This document shows, piece by piece, positions 8,548 through 17,368 of a stretch of 64,000 bases of DNA (its first letter is position 1; the number at the start of each line of letters is the position of its first letter). The notes beneath the pieces are model-generated. The model saw nothing but the letters and a program-made list of their open reading frames with translations, made no database searches and was not told where the DNA came from. The DNA comes from CAWDVH01 sp963805705 (GTDB lineage: Bacteria > Actinomycetota > Actinomycetes > Streptosporangiales > Streptosporangiaceae): the NCBI GenBank assembly GCA_963805705.1, contig CAWDVH010000001.1, forward strand, positions 248,001 through 312,000, in the 5' to 3' direction. Position numbers and translations under genes: made by a program.

Positions 8548-8734
8548 AAGGCCCGGATTTCATATCAATCGTATGATGCGCAGCCGGACCGCCTGGCGTT
8601 TCCTGGGAGTGAGGGCCGGGGCCAGCCCTCCCTGATCGGCTGAGCATGATGGCCCGGCCGGCAGCGCAACGTGTGATCTCCGATGGAAAGCGACCGTCAG
8701 TTCGCTGGCCAGGGGAGAGAGCGGGGAGTTCCCG

Positions 8735-11440
8735 ATGGCGAGTTACGTGGCTGAGCAGGGAGCGGGCCTCATTAGACAGCCGGCGGTCTGCGCCGGCGAT
8801 CCGGTCCTGGCCGCCCGGATCTGCGCGCCGGGCGTGCCGGGCTGGGCCGTTTCCCGCCCGCGGATCAGCAAGCTGGTGGCCGGGGGCGCGCGCTGGTGCC
8901 CGCTGACGGTCGTCACCGGCCCTCCTGGCGCGGGCAAGACGATGGCGCTGGCGTTGTGGGCGGCAGCGGAGCCAGACGGGGTGGCCTGGGTCACCCTGGA
9001 TGACTACGACAACGAGCCGCGGGCCTTCTGGTCCTATGTCGTCGCGGCTCTGCGCCGGCTCGGCGTTGCCGTTCCCTGGCCCTGGCCGGCCGCCTCGGCC
9101 GGGCAGGCGGCGGATCATCTGTTCCTGCTGGGGCTGGCGTCGTCGCTGGCGGACCGGGACTCGCCGGTGACGCTGGTCGTCGATGATCTCCATGTGCTGA
9201 CCGAGCCCTCGGTGCTGGATGGACTTGACTACGTGCTGCGGAACGCGGGAGGCGGCCTGCGCCTGGTGGTCTCCTCGCGCGTGGATCCGGTGCTGCCGCT
9301 GCACCGCTACCGGCTGGCCGGCGAGCTGGCCGAGATCCGGGCGGCCGACCTCGCCTTCAGCACCCCCGAAGCCCGCCTGCTCATGACGCAGCATGGCATC
9401 ACGCTGTCGGCAGACTCGCTCGAATGCCTCACCCGGCGGACAGAGGGCTGGGCGGCTGGCATCCGCCTCGCCGCGATCTCGATGGACGCTCATCCCGACC
9501 CTGACCAGTTCGTCAGGGAGCTGGCCGCCGAGAACAGCGCCGTGACCGTCTACCTGGTGGAGGAGGTTCTCAACGCCCAGCCGCCCGAGATCAGGGACAT
9601 GCTGCTGAGCACGAGCATCCTCGACCGGGTCAGCGCCGAAGCCGCCCGCGAGCTGACCGGCAATGAGCAGGCCGCGGAAATCCTGTCGGCGGTGGCTCGC
9701 GCGAACGCGTTCGTTCAGCCGATCGGATACGGGTGGTACCGCTACCACACGCTGTTCGCGGAGGTGATGCGCCTGAAGCTGAAGCACGAGCATCCGGACT
9801 GGGTAGCGCCCCTGCACCAGCGGGCGGCCCGATGGCATGCGCGGAACGGCCCGCTCGCCCGCGCCGTGCGGCACGCCGCCGAGGCCGGCGACTGGCCGCT
9901 CGCGGCCGGCATCGTCATCGACGGGCTGGCGGTCAGCGACATCATCGAGCCACGGAGCGGCCAGTCCCTCGCCGGCGGGTTCCGGAAAATGCCGCAGAGC
10001 CTGGCCTGGATCGAGCCTGCGCCGCTGCTGGTCTGCGCCGCCATCGCATTGTCCGACGGCCAGTACGACACCAGCGCCGCCGCGCTGGCGGCCGCGGAAA
10101 ATATCCTCGGGCACCGGCCCGCCGATCACGAGGCCGCGTCCCGGCTGGCCGGGGCGATGATCCGCCTGGCCGCCGCCCGTCGCACCGGTGACCTGGCCGC
10201 CGCCGCGGGTGCGGCAGCTCGCGCGCAGCGGCTGGCGGACACGGTCCCGGTCGACATGCTCGCCCGCCATCCGGACATCCGTGCGCAGGTGCTGTCCGGT
10301 CGCGGGGCGGTCGAGCTGTGGGCTGGCCATCTCGATGAGGCGGCCCGTGTTCTCGGTTCCGGTGTGGCGGCCGCCGCCGTCTCGGGCAGCGAGCACGAAC
10401 GGGCCGACGCCCTGGGCCATGCCGCACTGACGGCGGCTCTGCGTGGCGAGCTGGGTCACGCCGATCGGCTCGCCACGCAGGTGTCAGCGCCCGCGAACGA
10501 CGGTGCCCGGCCGCCGGCCGAGCACTCGAGCGCCGCGGCGCTCGTCGCCCTCGCCTGGGTGCACCTGGAGCGCAATGAGCTGCGCGAGGCGCGGAGCCGG
10601 CTGAAGCAGGCCCACGCCACCCTGGGCGTCCGGCCGGACAAGCTCGTGAACGCGCTGGCCTGCACGGTAGCGGCAGCTGATGCCCTGGCCGAAGGCCGCC
10701 CCGGCGTGGCCGCGCAGATGGTCGCCCGCGCCCGGCACGGCTGGCCGGTTCCGCCGTGGCTCGATCACAGGCTGACCCTGATCGAGTCGCGGACGTACGC
10801 GGCGGCCGGCGACGGCCTGGCCGCGGTCGCCGCAGCAACTCGAGCAGGCCGCGAGGTCCCGCTAGAGGCGGCGGTCGCCCTGGCGGAGGCGTGGGTGGTC
10901 GCCGGAGACCGCGACGAGGCACGCCGGGCGCTCACACCCGCGCTGGCCATCCGCAACGAGGTACCCGAACTCACCCGCCTGCAAGCATGGCTGGTTGACG
11001 CCCGGCTCAGGTACGCCAGCGGTGACCCCGTTCGGGGTCGCCGATCACTGGAGTCCGCGCTGCGGCTGGGCGAGCAAGAGCTGCTTCGGCTGCCCTTCGC
11101 CATGGCGAGGACCTGGCTTCGGCTGGTGCTGGGGCGCGACCCGGCGCTGGCCCACGCGCACCGGCAGCTGCTTGAGCCCGGCCTGATGAGCTCCGGCCGG
11201 GCGCCGTCGAGCCAGGCCCCGCCGGCGCACGCGGAGCCCGCGATCGGCTCGCAACTCAGCGAGCGTGAGCGCGAAGTGCTCCGCAACGTGGCCAGGATGC
11301 TGAGCTCCGCTGAGGTCGCCACCGAGATGTACATCTCGGTGAACACCGTCAAAACGCACCTCAAGAGCATCTACCGCAAGCTCGATGCGGCTAACCGCCG
11401 GGATGCGGTCCGCCGCGCCCGGCAGCTCGAGCTGATCTGA
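8735..11440 (+). CDS. Large MalT/LAL-like LuxR-family ATPase regulator (second of a tandem pair)
   Basis: A 901-residue protein with the MalT layout: Walker A TGPPGAGKT (61-69), Walker B-like LVVDDLHVL near 147-155, the GWYRYHTLFAEVM winged segment around 332-344, a long alpha-helical repeat region, and a C-terminal LuxR HTH (LSEREREVLRNVARMLSSAE, VNTVKTHLKSIYRKL). ATG 8735 has GGGGAG 6-11 bases upstream. It shares architecture with the 6201-8474 gene but the sequences have diverged, so any duplication is old. There is no obvious target gene next to it; the DUF1707 gene downstream is convergent. Confidence 0.9.
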   Translation: MASYVAEQGAGLIRQPAVCAGDPVLAARICAPGVPGWAVSRPRISKLVAGGARWCPLTVVTGPPGAGKTMALALWAAAEPDGVAWVTLDDYDNEPRAFWSYVVAALRRLGVAVPWPWPAASAGQAADHLFLLGLASSLADRDSPVTLVVDDLHVLTEPSVLDGLDYVLRNAGGGLRLVVSSRVDPVLPLHRYRLAGELAEIRAADLAFSTPEARLLMTQHGITLSADSLECLTRRTEGWAAGIRLAAISMDAHPDPDQFVRELAAENSAVTVYLVEEVLNAQPPEIRDMLLSTSILDRVSAEAARELTGNEQAAEILSAVARANAFVQPIGYGWYRYHTLFAEVMRLKLKHEHPDWVAPLHQRAARWHARNGPLARAVRHAAEAGDWPLAAGIVIDGLAVSDIIEPRSGQSLAGGFRKMPQSLAWIEPAPLLVCAAIALSDGQYDTSAAALAAAENILGHRPADHEAASRLAGAMIRLAAARRTGDLAAAAGAAARAQRLADTVPVDMLARHPDIRAQVLSGRGAVELWAGHLDEAARVLGSGVAAAAVSGSEHERADALGHAALTAALRGELGHADRLATQVSAPANDGARPPAEHSSAAALVALAWVHLERNELREARSRLKQAHATLGVRPDKLVNALACTVAAADALAEGRPGVAAQMVARARHGWPVPPWLDHRLTLIESRTYAAAGDGLAAVAAATRAGREVPLEAAVALAEAWVVAGDRDEARRALTPALAIRNEVPELTRLQAWLVDARLRYASGDPVRGRRSLESALRLGEQELLRLPFAMARTWLRLVLGRDPALAHAHRQLLEPGLMSSGRAPSSQAPPAHAEPAIGSQLSEREREVLRNVARMLSSAEVATEMYISVNTVKTHLKSIYRKLDAANRRDAVRRARQLELI

Positions 11441-11442
11441 CC

Positions 11443-11931
11443 TCACGAGCCAGCTGGCCGCGGCGGCAGCTGGCTGCGGGAACGGTCCTGATGCCACGAG
11501 TCGAGCTTCTCGGCCCCGGCGACCAGCATGGCCATGACATAGCTGATCGTGGCCAGGAAGAAAAATGCGACAAACACTCCGCTATCGGCCAGGAAAGCCG
11601 CCCCCAGCATGGCTAGCACCACCAGCGCCCCTGCGCCCCAGGCGACTGCCTTGCTCACCGGCGGCCGGGGCTGCGCGCGGGCGGGCGGGCGCAGCGGCTG
11701 GGCGGCCGCCAGCCCCGCGGGCATGTCGGCGGTGAGCGGGGCCAGTTCCGCATAGGTCCGCGAGGCGAACGTCTGGCCCACCCGCGCGACAAACTCGTCC
11801 TTGGTCAGCCGGCCCTGCACGAACGCGGCCTTGAGCGTGTCGATCACGTGCTCGCGGTCGGCGTGAGATGCCCTGAGGCGGCCGCGGCCTGCCGCGGTGG
11901 CGGCTGCCTCCTGGTCTCCCGGCCCTGCCAT
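11443..11931 (-). CDS. DUF1707 domain membrane protein
   Basis: A 162-residue protein. The N-terminal DUF1707 (SHOCT-like) module occupies about 20-70 (RASHADREHVIDTLKAAFVQ, GRLTKDEFVARVGQTFASRT), followed by a Pro/Ala/Arg linker and two membrane helices (about 95-140) before a short polar tail. I chose ATG 11931, preceded by GGGGAGG, instead of a longer reading from 12045 that would run into the flavin hydroxylase gene. DUF1707 proteins are widespread in actinobacteria; their role is not established. It ends 2 bp from the convergent LuxR gene. Confidence 0.85.
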   Translation of the reverse strand: MAGPGDQEAAATAAGRGRLRASHADREHVIDTLKAAFVQGRLTKDEFVARVGQTFASRTYAELAPLTADMPAGLAAAQPLRPPARAQPRPPVSKAVAWGAGALVVLAMLGAAFLADSGVFVAFFFLATISYVMAMLVAGAEKLDSWHQDRSRSQLPPRPAGS

Positions 11932-11957
11932 CACCGGCACCTCCCCGTGAGCGCAGT

Positions 11958-13202
11958 TCAGGGAGAGCTTAGCGCGGCGGCCCCCGCGGGGCCCATCCTC
12001 GAGGCGATGGCCGTCCGAGGGTCGGCCTCGCGACCGTAGAGCCATTCGACGTGAGCGTGGTCGTCGTCGCGGCGCTGGCGGAACAGCTCATCGCGCACCA
12101 GTTTCGCGGTGCCGTCGAGGTGCCAGATCTCCCCCCAGATGCGCGCGCTGCGCTGTATCCGCGCGGTGCGCGGGATCCGGGCCTCCTGGTAAGCCAGGAG
12201 CGCGCTCCCGATGCCCCCGCCGACGGCACTGGCGCCCCGCTCCAGCGCCGCGGCCAGCGCGGCTGCGTCCTCGATGGCCTGGCAGCCACCTTGAGCGAGG
12301 TACTGCAGCATCGGGTGAGCCGCGTCGCCGAGCAGGGCGATGCGCCCCTGCACCCAGGTCGCAATGGGCAGCCGGTCATACATGGGCCACCGGTTGTCCC
12401 GGCCGAGCAGGGGGATGGACTCCCGGACGTGCGCGCAGCAGGCCGAGAAGCGCTGCTCAAGCTCCTGCGGGCTGCCCCAGTCCGGTTCGCCGCGCTCGAA
12501 GGCGTCGCTGCGGAAGACCGCGACCTGGTTATACATGCGCCCGCTGCGCAGCGGGTACTGCACCAGGTGCAGGCCGGGCCCGATCCACGCGACGACATCA
12601 CGCAGGTCGGCGTGGCGTGCGACCTGCTCCATGGGAACAGCGCCGCGGTAGGCGACATAGCCCGAGCAGATGGGCTCATCGTCGCAGAACAGGGTGCGCG
12701 CGCAGGAGCGCAGCCCGTCCGCGCCGATGGCGGCCGCGCCGGTGAAGACGCGGCCATCAGCGCAGCTGACGTGCACGCGGCCGCCGTCATCGCGCAGCCC
12801 GGTCACCTGGGCGTCCGTCTCCAGGCCCGCACCCGCCCCGCCGCAGGCCGCCAGCAGGATTTCGAGCAGGTCAGAACGATGCAAGACGATGTAAGGTCCG
12901 CCGTAACGCTCAGGGAAGTCGGTCAGGTCGAGTGCGGTCAGCTCCTGGCCGCTGATGGCATCGGCCAGGACCAGGCGCCGCGGCAGCACGCCGACATCGC
13001 GGACCTGGCCCAGCAGCCCCAGCTGATCAAGGATCCGGGTGGCATTGGGCGCCAGCTGAATGCCGGCGCCGATCTCGCCGAACTGGCGCGCTCGCTCGAG
13101 CACCCGGACCGGCCTGCCCGTCCGGCTGATGGCCAGTGCCGCGGCCAGGCCGCCGATGCCGCCGCCGACGACAAGTACCTCCGGCGGGCCATCGCTGCTC
13201 AC
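11958..13202 (-). CDS. FAD-dependent aromatic hydroxylase (salicylate/3-hydroxybenzoate hydroxylase family)
   Basis: A 414-residue group A flavin monooxygenase. It has the GGGIGGLA dinucleotide fold (13-20), the DG motif in IGADGLRS (about 157-164) and the GD motif GRIALLGDAAHPMLQYLAQG (about 283-302). Closest in style are 3-hydroxybenzoate 6-hydroxylases and salicylate hydroxylases, which use NAD(P)H and O2 to hydroxylate a phenol or benzoate. Its GTG start overlaps the stop of the gentisate-dioxygenase-like gene (GTGA), so both are translated together. With the ring-cleavage dioxygenase upstream, the likely product is gentisate or a substituted gentisate. The exact substrate is inferred from context. 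Confidence 0.85.
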   Translation of the reverse strand: MSSDGPPEVLVVGGGIGGLAAALAISRTGRPVRVLERARQFGEIGAGIQLAPNATRILDQLGLLGQVRDVGVLPRRLVLADAISGQELTALDLTDFPERYGGPYIVLHRSDLLEILLAACGGAGAGLETDAQVTGLRDDGGRVHVSCADGRVFTGAAAIGADGLRSCARTLFCDDEPICSGYVAYRGAVPMEQVARHADLRDVVAWIGPGLHLVQYPLRSGRMYNQVAVFRSDAFERGEPDWGSPQELEQRFSACCAHVRESIPLLGRDNRWPMYDRLPIATWVQGRIALLGDAAHPMLQYLAQGGCQAIEDAAALAAALERGASAVGGGIGSALLAYQEARIPRTARIQRSARIWGEIWHLDGTAKLVRDELFRQRRDDDHAHVEWLYGREADPRTAIASRMGPAGAAALSSP

Positions 13203-14254
13203 TGCGTGCCGCCGGAACCGCGGGCGAGGTTGAGCCGCTCGATGACCGGCGCGTCAGAGAACCGGAACAGGTCCAGGCCGTCCGCTGCCTCGATGCCGAC
13301 GGTGCACCAGGAGGGCACCGCGATCACATCGCCGCGGGTCACCCCGGCGCGCCGGCCGTCGAGCTCGAAGGCGCCGGCGCCGGCGAAGACCTGCCAGACC
13401 GACGAGCCCACCTCACGGCGCGGGCCCGTCCGGGCGCCGCGGGCCAGGCGGTGCATCTCGGTCCGCATCGTGACCAGCGCGTCCCCGCCGGTCGTCGGGT
13501 TGGTGAAGCGGATGGCCGCGTGGCCGGGCCCGACGGTGCCCGGATGCCCCTCGGCCTCCAGCTCGAGCTGAGCGCCGAGCGCCGCGTCGGTGAACTCCCA
13601 CCGGTAGGCGCACAGTGGCGAGGTGCGGAAGTCAGGCGCGTACAGCGGGCGCAGGCCGGGCTGCGCCCACAGCCGCTCGGACCGGGATCTGGCCGGGGTC
13701 GACCAGTCCTGGACCTCTTCCGGGCCCGGCTCGAAAAAGGTCGCGTCCAGGTACCCGGTCATCGGGATGTCCAGCCCGTCCAGCCAGGCCATCGGCGCCT
13801 CAGTGCTGTTGTGGTGGCCATGCCAGGCCATGCCGGGGGTCAGCAGCAGGTCCCCGCGGCGCATCGCCACCGGATCGGTGTCGACCACTGTCCACACGCC
13901 CTCGCCTTCGAGCACGAAACGAAAGGCGCTCTGGCTGTGCCGGTGGTCAGGCGCGACTTCCTTCGGGCCGAGGTACTGCACCGCCGCCCACAGCGTCGGC
14001 GTGGCGAACGGCTCGCCGGCCAGTCCGGGGTTGGCCAGGGCGATCGCGCGGCGCTCTCCGCCGCGGCCCACGGGAATGAGCTCGCCCGCCCGCTCGGCCA
14101 GCGGGTAGAGATCTTTCCAGCGCCACACGTGCGCGATGGCCCGCGGCGCGGGGCGGGCCGGCATCAGGTCCTCGCGCTGCGTCCACAGCGGCAGCAGCCC
14201 GGCCGCCTCGAAGTCCGCGTACAAGCGCTGGACCGCCGCGTCGATGTCGGTCAT
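13199..14254 (-). CDS. Gentisate 1,2-dioxygenase-like bicupin
   Basis: A 351-residue two-cupin protein. The first cupin carries the metal ligands in DHRHSQSAFRFVLEG (His104, His106) and a third His in WHGHHN (145-148), with the WLDGLDIPM stretch typical of gentisate dioxygenases. The second cupin (about 235-335) lacks the full ligand set. These Fe(II) enzymes open gentisate between C1 and C2 to give maleylpyruvate. The start is ATG 14254, two bases after the aldolase gene's stop, with GGAGGG upstream. No fumarylpyruvate hydrolase is encoded nearby. The only isomerase candidate is the frameshifted DinB-like gene at 5.3-5.9 kb, so the lower pathway must be elsewhere or different. Confidence 0.85.
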   Translation of the reverse strand: MTDIDAAVQRLYADFEAAGLLPLWTQREDLMPARPAPRAIAHVWRWKDLYPLAERAGELIPVGRGGERRAIALANPGLAGEPFATPTLWAAVQYLGPKEVAPDHRHSQSAFRFVLEGEGVWTVVDTDPVAMRRGDLLLTPGMAWHGHHNSTEAPMAWLDGLDIPMTGYLDATFFEPGPEEVQDWSTPARSRSERLWAQPGLRPLYAPDFRTSPLCAYRWEFTDAALGAQLELEAEGHPGTVGPGHAAIRFTNPTTGGDALVTMRTEMHRLARGARTGPRREVGSSVWQVFAGAGAFELDGRRAGVTRGDVIAVPSWCTVGIEAADGLDLFRFSDAPVIERLNLARGSGGTQ

Positions 14255-14256
14255 CG

Positions 14257-14982
14257 TCAGCTCCCTCCGCTCGGCTCAGGCTCGCCTGGCCCCGGCGCCG
14301 CCAGTGAGCGCACGAGGTAGTCCCAGACCGCCCGGACCGGGCCGTCAGCGTAAATATTGTGCCGCTTGGACAGCGACTCCTGCGGCCCCGACCAGGTCGG
14401 CCAGCCGCCGAAGCCGCGGGTGAGCAGCTGCTGCTGGCACGCGCGCTCGAGCAGGACGGCGGCGACCGTCGCGGTCTGCAGGTCCTGGCCGACCGTCACG
14501 ATGCCGTGGTTGACCAGGAACATCGCCGGGGCAGGCCCCAGGTCGGCGGCCACCTGGCGGCCGAGTGCCCTGGTCAGGATCAGATCAGCGGTCGCGGTGA
14601 AGCGCGGGACGTCCGGCGGCACGAAATAGTTGGCCGCATGGCTGACCGGCCGCAGCGGCTGGCCGGTCGCGGCCAGGGCGACGGCATGCGGGCTGTGCGT
14701 GTGGACGACCCCGCCGACCTCCGGGCGGGCCATCATGATCTCGGTATGGATCGGGTACTCGCTGTGCCGCTGCTCGCCGCCTTCGAGCACCTGGCCGTCG
14801 TCGCTCACCAGGTGCACCCGGCCGGCCGTCACCTCCTCCAGGCCCCAGCTGGCAGATTTGATCCACACGCCGCGGCCGGCCGGATCGCGCGCCGAGGCGT
14901 GGCCCCAGATCAGGTCGCCGTGCCCGGCCGCGGCCAGGATCCTTGACGCGGTGGCGACCAGTGCCCGGATGTCCTCGCTCAT
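14257..14982 (-). CDS. Class II aldolase/adducin-family protein, possible aromatic decarboxylase
   Basis: A 241-residue metal-dependent class II aldolase fold. It has zinc ligands in VVHTHSPHA (His94, His96), a third His in LVNHGIVTVG (about 159), and the SEYPIHTEI segment (74-82). ATG 14982 has GGAG 5 bases upstream; a longer reading to 15210 is rejected. Members of this fold include sugar-phosphate aldolases but also decarboxylases of dihydroxy-aromatic acids (2,3-dihydroxy-p-cumate and 3,4-dihydroxyphthalate decarboxylases). Being first in an operon with a ring-cleaving dioxygenase and a flavin hydroxylase, an aromatic decarboxylase role is attractive but inferred. Confidence 0.75.
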   Translation of the reverse strand: MSEDIRALVATASRILAAAGHGDLIWGHASARDPAGRGVWIKSASWGLEEVTAGRVHLVSDDGQVLEGGEQRHSEYPIHTEIMMARPEVGGVVHTHSPHAVALAATGQPLRPVSHAANYFVPPDVPRFTATADLILTRALGRQVAADLGPAPAMFLVNHGIVTVGQDLQTATVAAVLLERACQQQLLTRGFGGWPTWSGPQESLSKRHNIYADGPVRAVWDYLVRSLAAPGPGEPEPSGGS

Positions 14983-15055
14983 GGAACTCCCTGGTGTGAT
15001 GTAGTCATCGGCTGATCTCAGCATCGCCGAGCCCGTCAAGTTAGACTCCTGGTCC

Positions 15056-15520
15056 ATGTCACCGCAGATCGCGAGCAATCGCCGCGTCGACCTCGCCGGC
15101 CTGCTGGACTTCATCCGGCCACGGCACCACGCCCTCCTGATCACGCCGCGCGCCAGCGGCTCGCCGCAGGCCTCGCCGGTGACCTGCGGTGTCGATGAGG
15201 CCGGGCGCATCCTGGTGTCGACTTACCCGGAACGGGCCAAGGCCGTCAATGTGCGCCGGGCCAAGATGGCCACGGTCGTGGTCCTGTCCGACGAGTTCGA
15301 CGGCCCATGGGTCCAGGTCGACGGCGAGGCGGAGGTACTGGACATGCCCGAGGCGCTGGAACCGCTCGTGGAGTACTTCCGCTGCATCTCCGGGGAACAT
15401 CCGGACTGGGACGAGTACCGGGAGGCGATGCGCCGCCAGGGCAAGTCGCTGATCCGGGTCATCCCTCGCCGCTGGGGCCCGCTGGCCACCGGCGGTTTCC
15501 CGGCCCGGCTGGCGGGCTGA
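15056..15520 (+). CDS. PPOX-class, probably F420-dependent oxidoreductase
   Basis: A 154-residue split-barrel flavin/F420-binding protein (TIGR03618-like). Features are HHALLITPRASGSPQASPV near the N-terminus, a KAVNVRRA segment after the third strand, then VQVDGEAEVLD and a short C-terminal strand. Such proteins reduce or oxidise small molecules with F420 or FMN. It is divergent from the aldolase operon across 73 bp. There is no Shine-Dalgarno sequence, and a TAGACT -10-like hexamer lies 8 bases before ATG 15056, compatible with a leaderless mRNA. The 3' end faces the nitrilase gene. Confidence 0.8.
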   Translation: MSPQIASNRRVDLAGLLDFIRPRHHALLITPRASGSPQASPVTCGVDEAGRILVSTYPERAKAVNVRRAKMATVVVLSDEFDGPWVQVDGEAEVLDMPEALEPLVEYFRCISGEHPDWDEYREAMRRQGKSLIRVIPRRWGPLATGGFPARLAG

Positions 15521-15522
15521 GA

Positions 15523-16440
15523 TCACCGCGCCAGGAAGCTGACCGGCGGCCGCGGCGCTGTGTCGACGGTGAGGTGAAAGACGTCGGGCCGGGCGTAGTG
15601 GCCAACCGGGTCGAACTCGCGCCGGCCCGCGCTGATGGCGTCCGGGTCGATCTCGGCGTAGAGGATCTCCTCGCGGTCGGTCACCGGGCCGGCCACGACG
15701 CGGCCGCCGGGCTCGACGATCGCCGTATGGCCGCGGCTCATCCAGTCCCCGTCCGCACCGTAGATGTCGCCGCGGAGCTCGGCGGGCACGTGGCCGCCGT
15801 GCATCAGCGGCGCGACGCCGAGCACGTAGACCCGGCCCTCCCTGGCGATATGCCGCAGGGTCGGCACCCAGGTGTCGCTGTTGTCCCAGGTCGGGGCCAG
15901 GTAGATGTCGACTCCCCTGGCGTACATGGCCGCCCTGGCCAGGGGCATGTAGTTCTCCCAGCAGATCAGGCCGCCGATCACGCCGAACGGCGTCCGGACG
16001 ACATCGAGCATCGACCCGTCGCCCATGCCCCACACGGTCCGCTCGCCGCCGGTCGGCATCAGCTTGCGATGCCGGCCGGCCAGCGAGCCGTCCCTGGAGA
16101 AGTAGAGCAGCGTGTTGTACAGCGTGCCGCCGTCGATCTCATTGACGCCGATGGCAACGTAGGCCCCGGCCTCGGACGCCGCCGCGCCGAGCCGCTCAGT
16201 AGCCGGCGAGGGCACCTCGACGGCGCCTGCGGTCAGGCGGCGCGCGAACTCGCCGTCATGCCACGCGGGCACCCGCCACACCCAGTCCGGGTAGCCGGAG
16301 ACGAACGCCTCGGGGAACGCCACGAGCCGCGCGCCCTGCCCGGCCGCCGTCGCGATCAGCGTGCATGCTTTCTCCACGGTGGCCTCGCGGTCCAGGAACT
16401 GCGGCGCGGCCTGGACGGCAGCAACGATCGCCTTGTCCAT
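15523..16440 (-). CDS. Nitrilase (carbon-nitrogen hydrolase family)
   Basis: A 305-residue enzyme with the full catalytic triad of true nitrilases: Glu44 in AFPEAFVSGYP, Lys126 in RHRKLMPT and Cys160 in GGLICWENYMPLAR. The CWEN(Y/H) signature is that of nitrilases acting on organic nitriles, giving a carboxylic acid and ammonia, rather than of amidases. GGGGGA precedes ATG 16440. Nine bases separate its start from the stop of the methyltransferase gene on the same strand, so they are probably cotranscribed. It may feed a carboxylate into the adjacent aromatic pathway; this is inference. Confidence 0.9.
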   Translation of the reverse strand: MDKAIVAAVQAAPQFLDREATVEKACTLIATAAGQGARLVAFPEAFVSGYPDWVWRVPAWHDGEFARRLTAGAVEVPSPATERLGAAASEAGAYVAIGVNEIDGGTLYNTLLYFSRDGSLAGRHRKLMPTGGERTVWGMGDGSMLDVVRTPFGVIGGLICWENYMPLARAAMYARGVDIYLAPTWDNSDTWVPTLRHIAREGRVYVLGVAPLMHGGHVPAELRGDIYGADGDWMSRGHTAIVEPGGRVVAGPVTDREEILYAEIDPDAISAGRREFDPVGHYARPDVFHLTVDTAPRPPVSFLAR

Positions 16441-16449
16441 CTGGTCCCC

Positions 16450-17313
16450 CTACCGGGTGCCGGCGCCGACGAGCAGACGGCACGGGCCGCAGAAGCCGCC
16501 CTGGCCCTCGAACTGCCGCAGGGCCTGGCCGACCTCGGTCCACGCCGCCTCGCGCTCCGGCTCGGACCGCCCCGACAGCATCTGCTGCAGCGCGCCGAAC
16601 GACTCGCGCTCGAACCGCAGGCAGTCTGCGGCTGATGGCAGCCGGAGCGGGGCGTCGATCGTGCGGACCTCGATGTCGCGGAACCCTGCCTCGGCGAGCT
16701 CGTTCTCCAGCGCCCCGTCGCCGCCCAGGCTGAACGGACCCGGCTGGCCGGGCCACGGCGGCCCGAGACCGGCCGCCCGCCGGATGATCGAGACCGGAAC
16801 CGAGAAGAACCCGTTGAGGTCGGCCGCCGCGTAGACGATGACGCAGACGCGCCCGCCGGGCCGCAGCGCCTGGCGCATGCCCGCCAGCGCTCGCTGCCGG
16901 TCGGGGAAGTAGATCAGGCCCACCCGGCTGATGACAGCGTCGTAGTACCCGGCCTGGACCTCGATGTCCTCGCCGTCCATCACCTGCGTCCCGGCGCTGG
17001 CCAGGCCGGCGTCAGCGAAGCGGCGGTCGGCGTAGGCCAGGATCCGGGCGGAGATGTCCGTCGCGAGCACCCGCCCCCGGCTTCCGGCGCGGCGCGCCGC
17101 GGCCATGCTCTGGCCACCCGTCCCGGCGGCGACATCGAGCACCCGCGAGCCCTCGGCGACGTGGGCCAGGTCGAGCATCGCCTCCGTGGCCTGGCCGAGC
17201 CACTGCTCAAGAGTCGGGCCCCACGCGTCCCAGGCGGCGGCCGCGTTGTCCCACTGATGCCGCGTGGTTTCCTTATACGCGGCCGGGTCGAATTGCTGTT
17301 GCGTGGTCGTCAT
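16450..17313 (-). CDS. Class I SAM-dependent methyltransferase
   Basis: A 287-residue methyltransferase. Motif I is VLDVAAGTGG (58-67), the acidic end of strand 2 is in ATDISARIL, motif II-like YYDAVISRVGLIYFPD follows, and then LRPGGRVCVIVYA. UbiE/Coq5-like in overall style; the methyl acceptor is unknown. I prefer ATG 17313 because GAAGGAG lies about 10 bases upstream, whereas ATG 17322 abuts that ribosome site. It precedes the nitrilase gene by 9 bp. Confidence 0.82.
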   Translation of the reverse strand: MTTTQQQFDPAAYKETTRHQWDNAAAAWDAWGPTLEQWLGQATEAMLDLAHVAEGSRVLDVAAGTGGQSMAAARRAGSRGRVLATDISARILAYADRRFADAGLASAGTQVMDGEDIEVQAGYYDAVISRVGLIYFPDRQRALAGMRQALRPGGRVCVIVYAAADLNGFFSVPVSIIRRAAGLGPPWPGQPGPFSLGGDGALENELAEAGFRDIEVRTIDAPLRLPSAADCLRFERESFGALQQMLSGRSEPEREAAWTEVGQALRQFEGQGGFCGPCRLLVGAGTR

Positions 17314-17368
17314 CCTGTCCATCTCCTTCGTGGCCCGGCCATCCGGGCGGCGGATTAACGGCGGCTGA

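Noticed and set aside
8399..10459. Long minus-strand ORF (686 codons) opposite the second LuxR gene
   Set aside because: Antisense shadow: no domain or motif, wrong GC3 pattern, and it would run against a regulator with clear Walker and HTH motifs.
12051..13571. Long plus-strand ORF (506 codons) opposite the flavin hydroxylase
   Set aside because: The encoded peptide is low-complexity Arg/Ala/Gly/Pro-rich and the minus-strand gene has full FAD-binding motifs; such shadow ORFs are expected in high-GC DNA.
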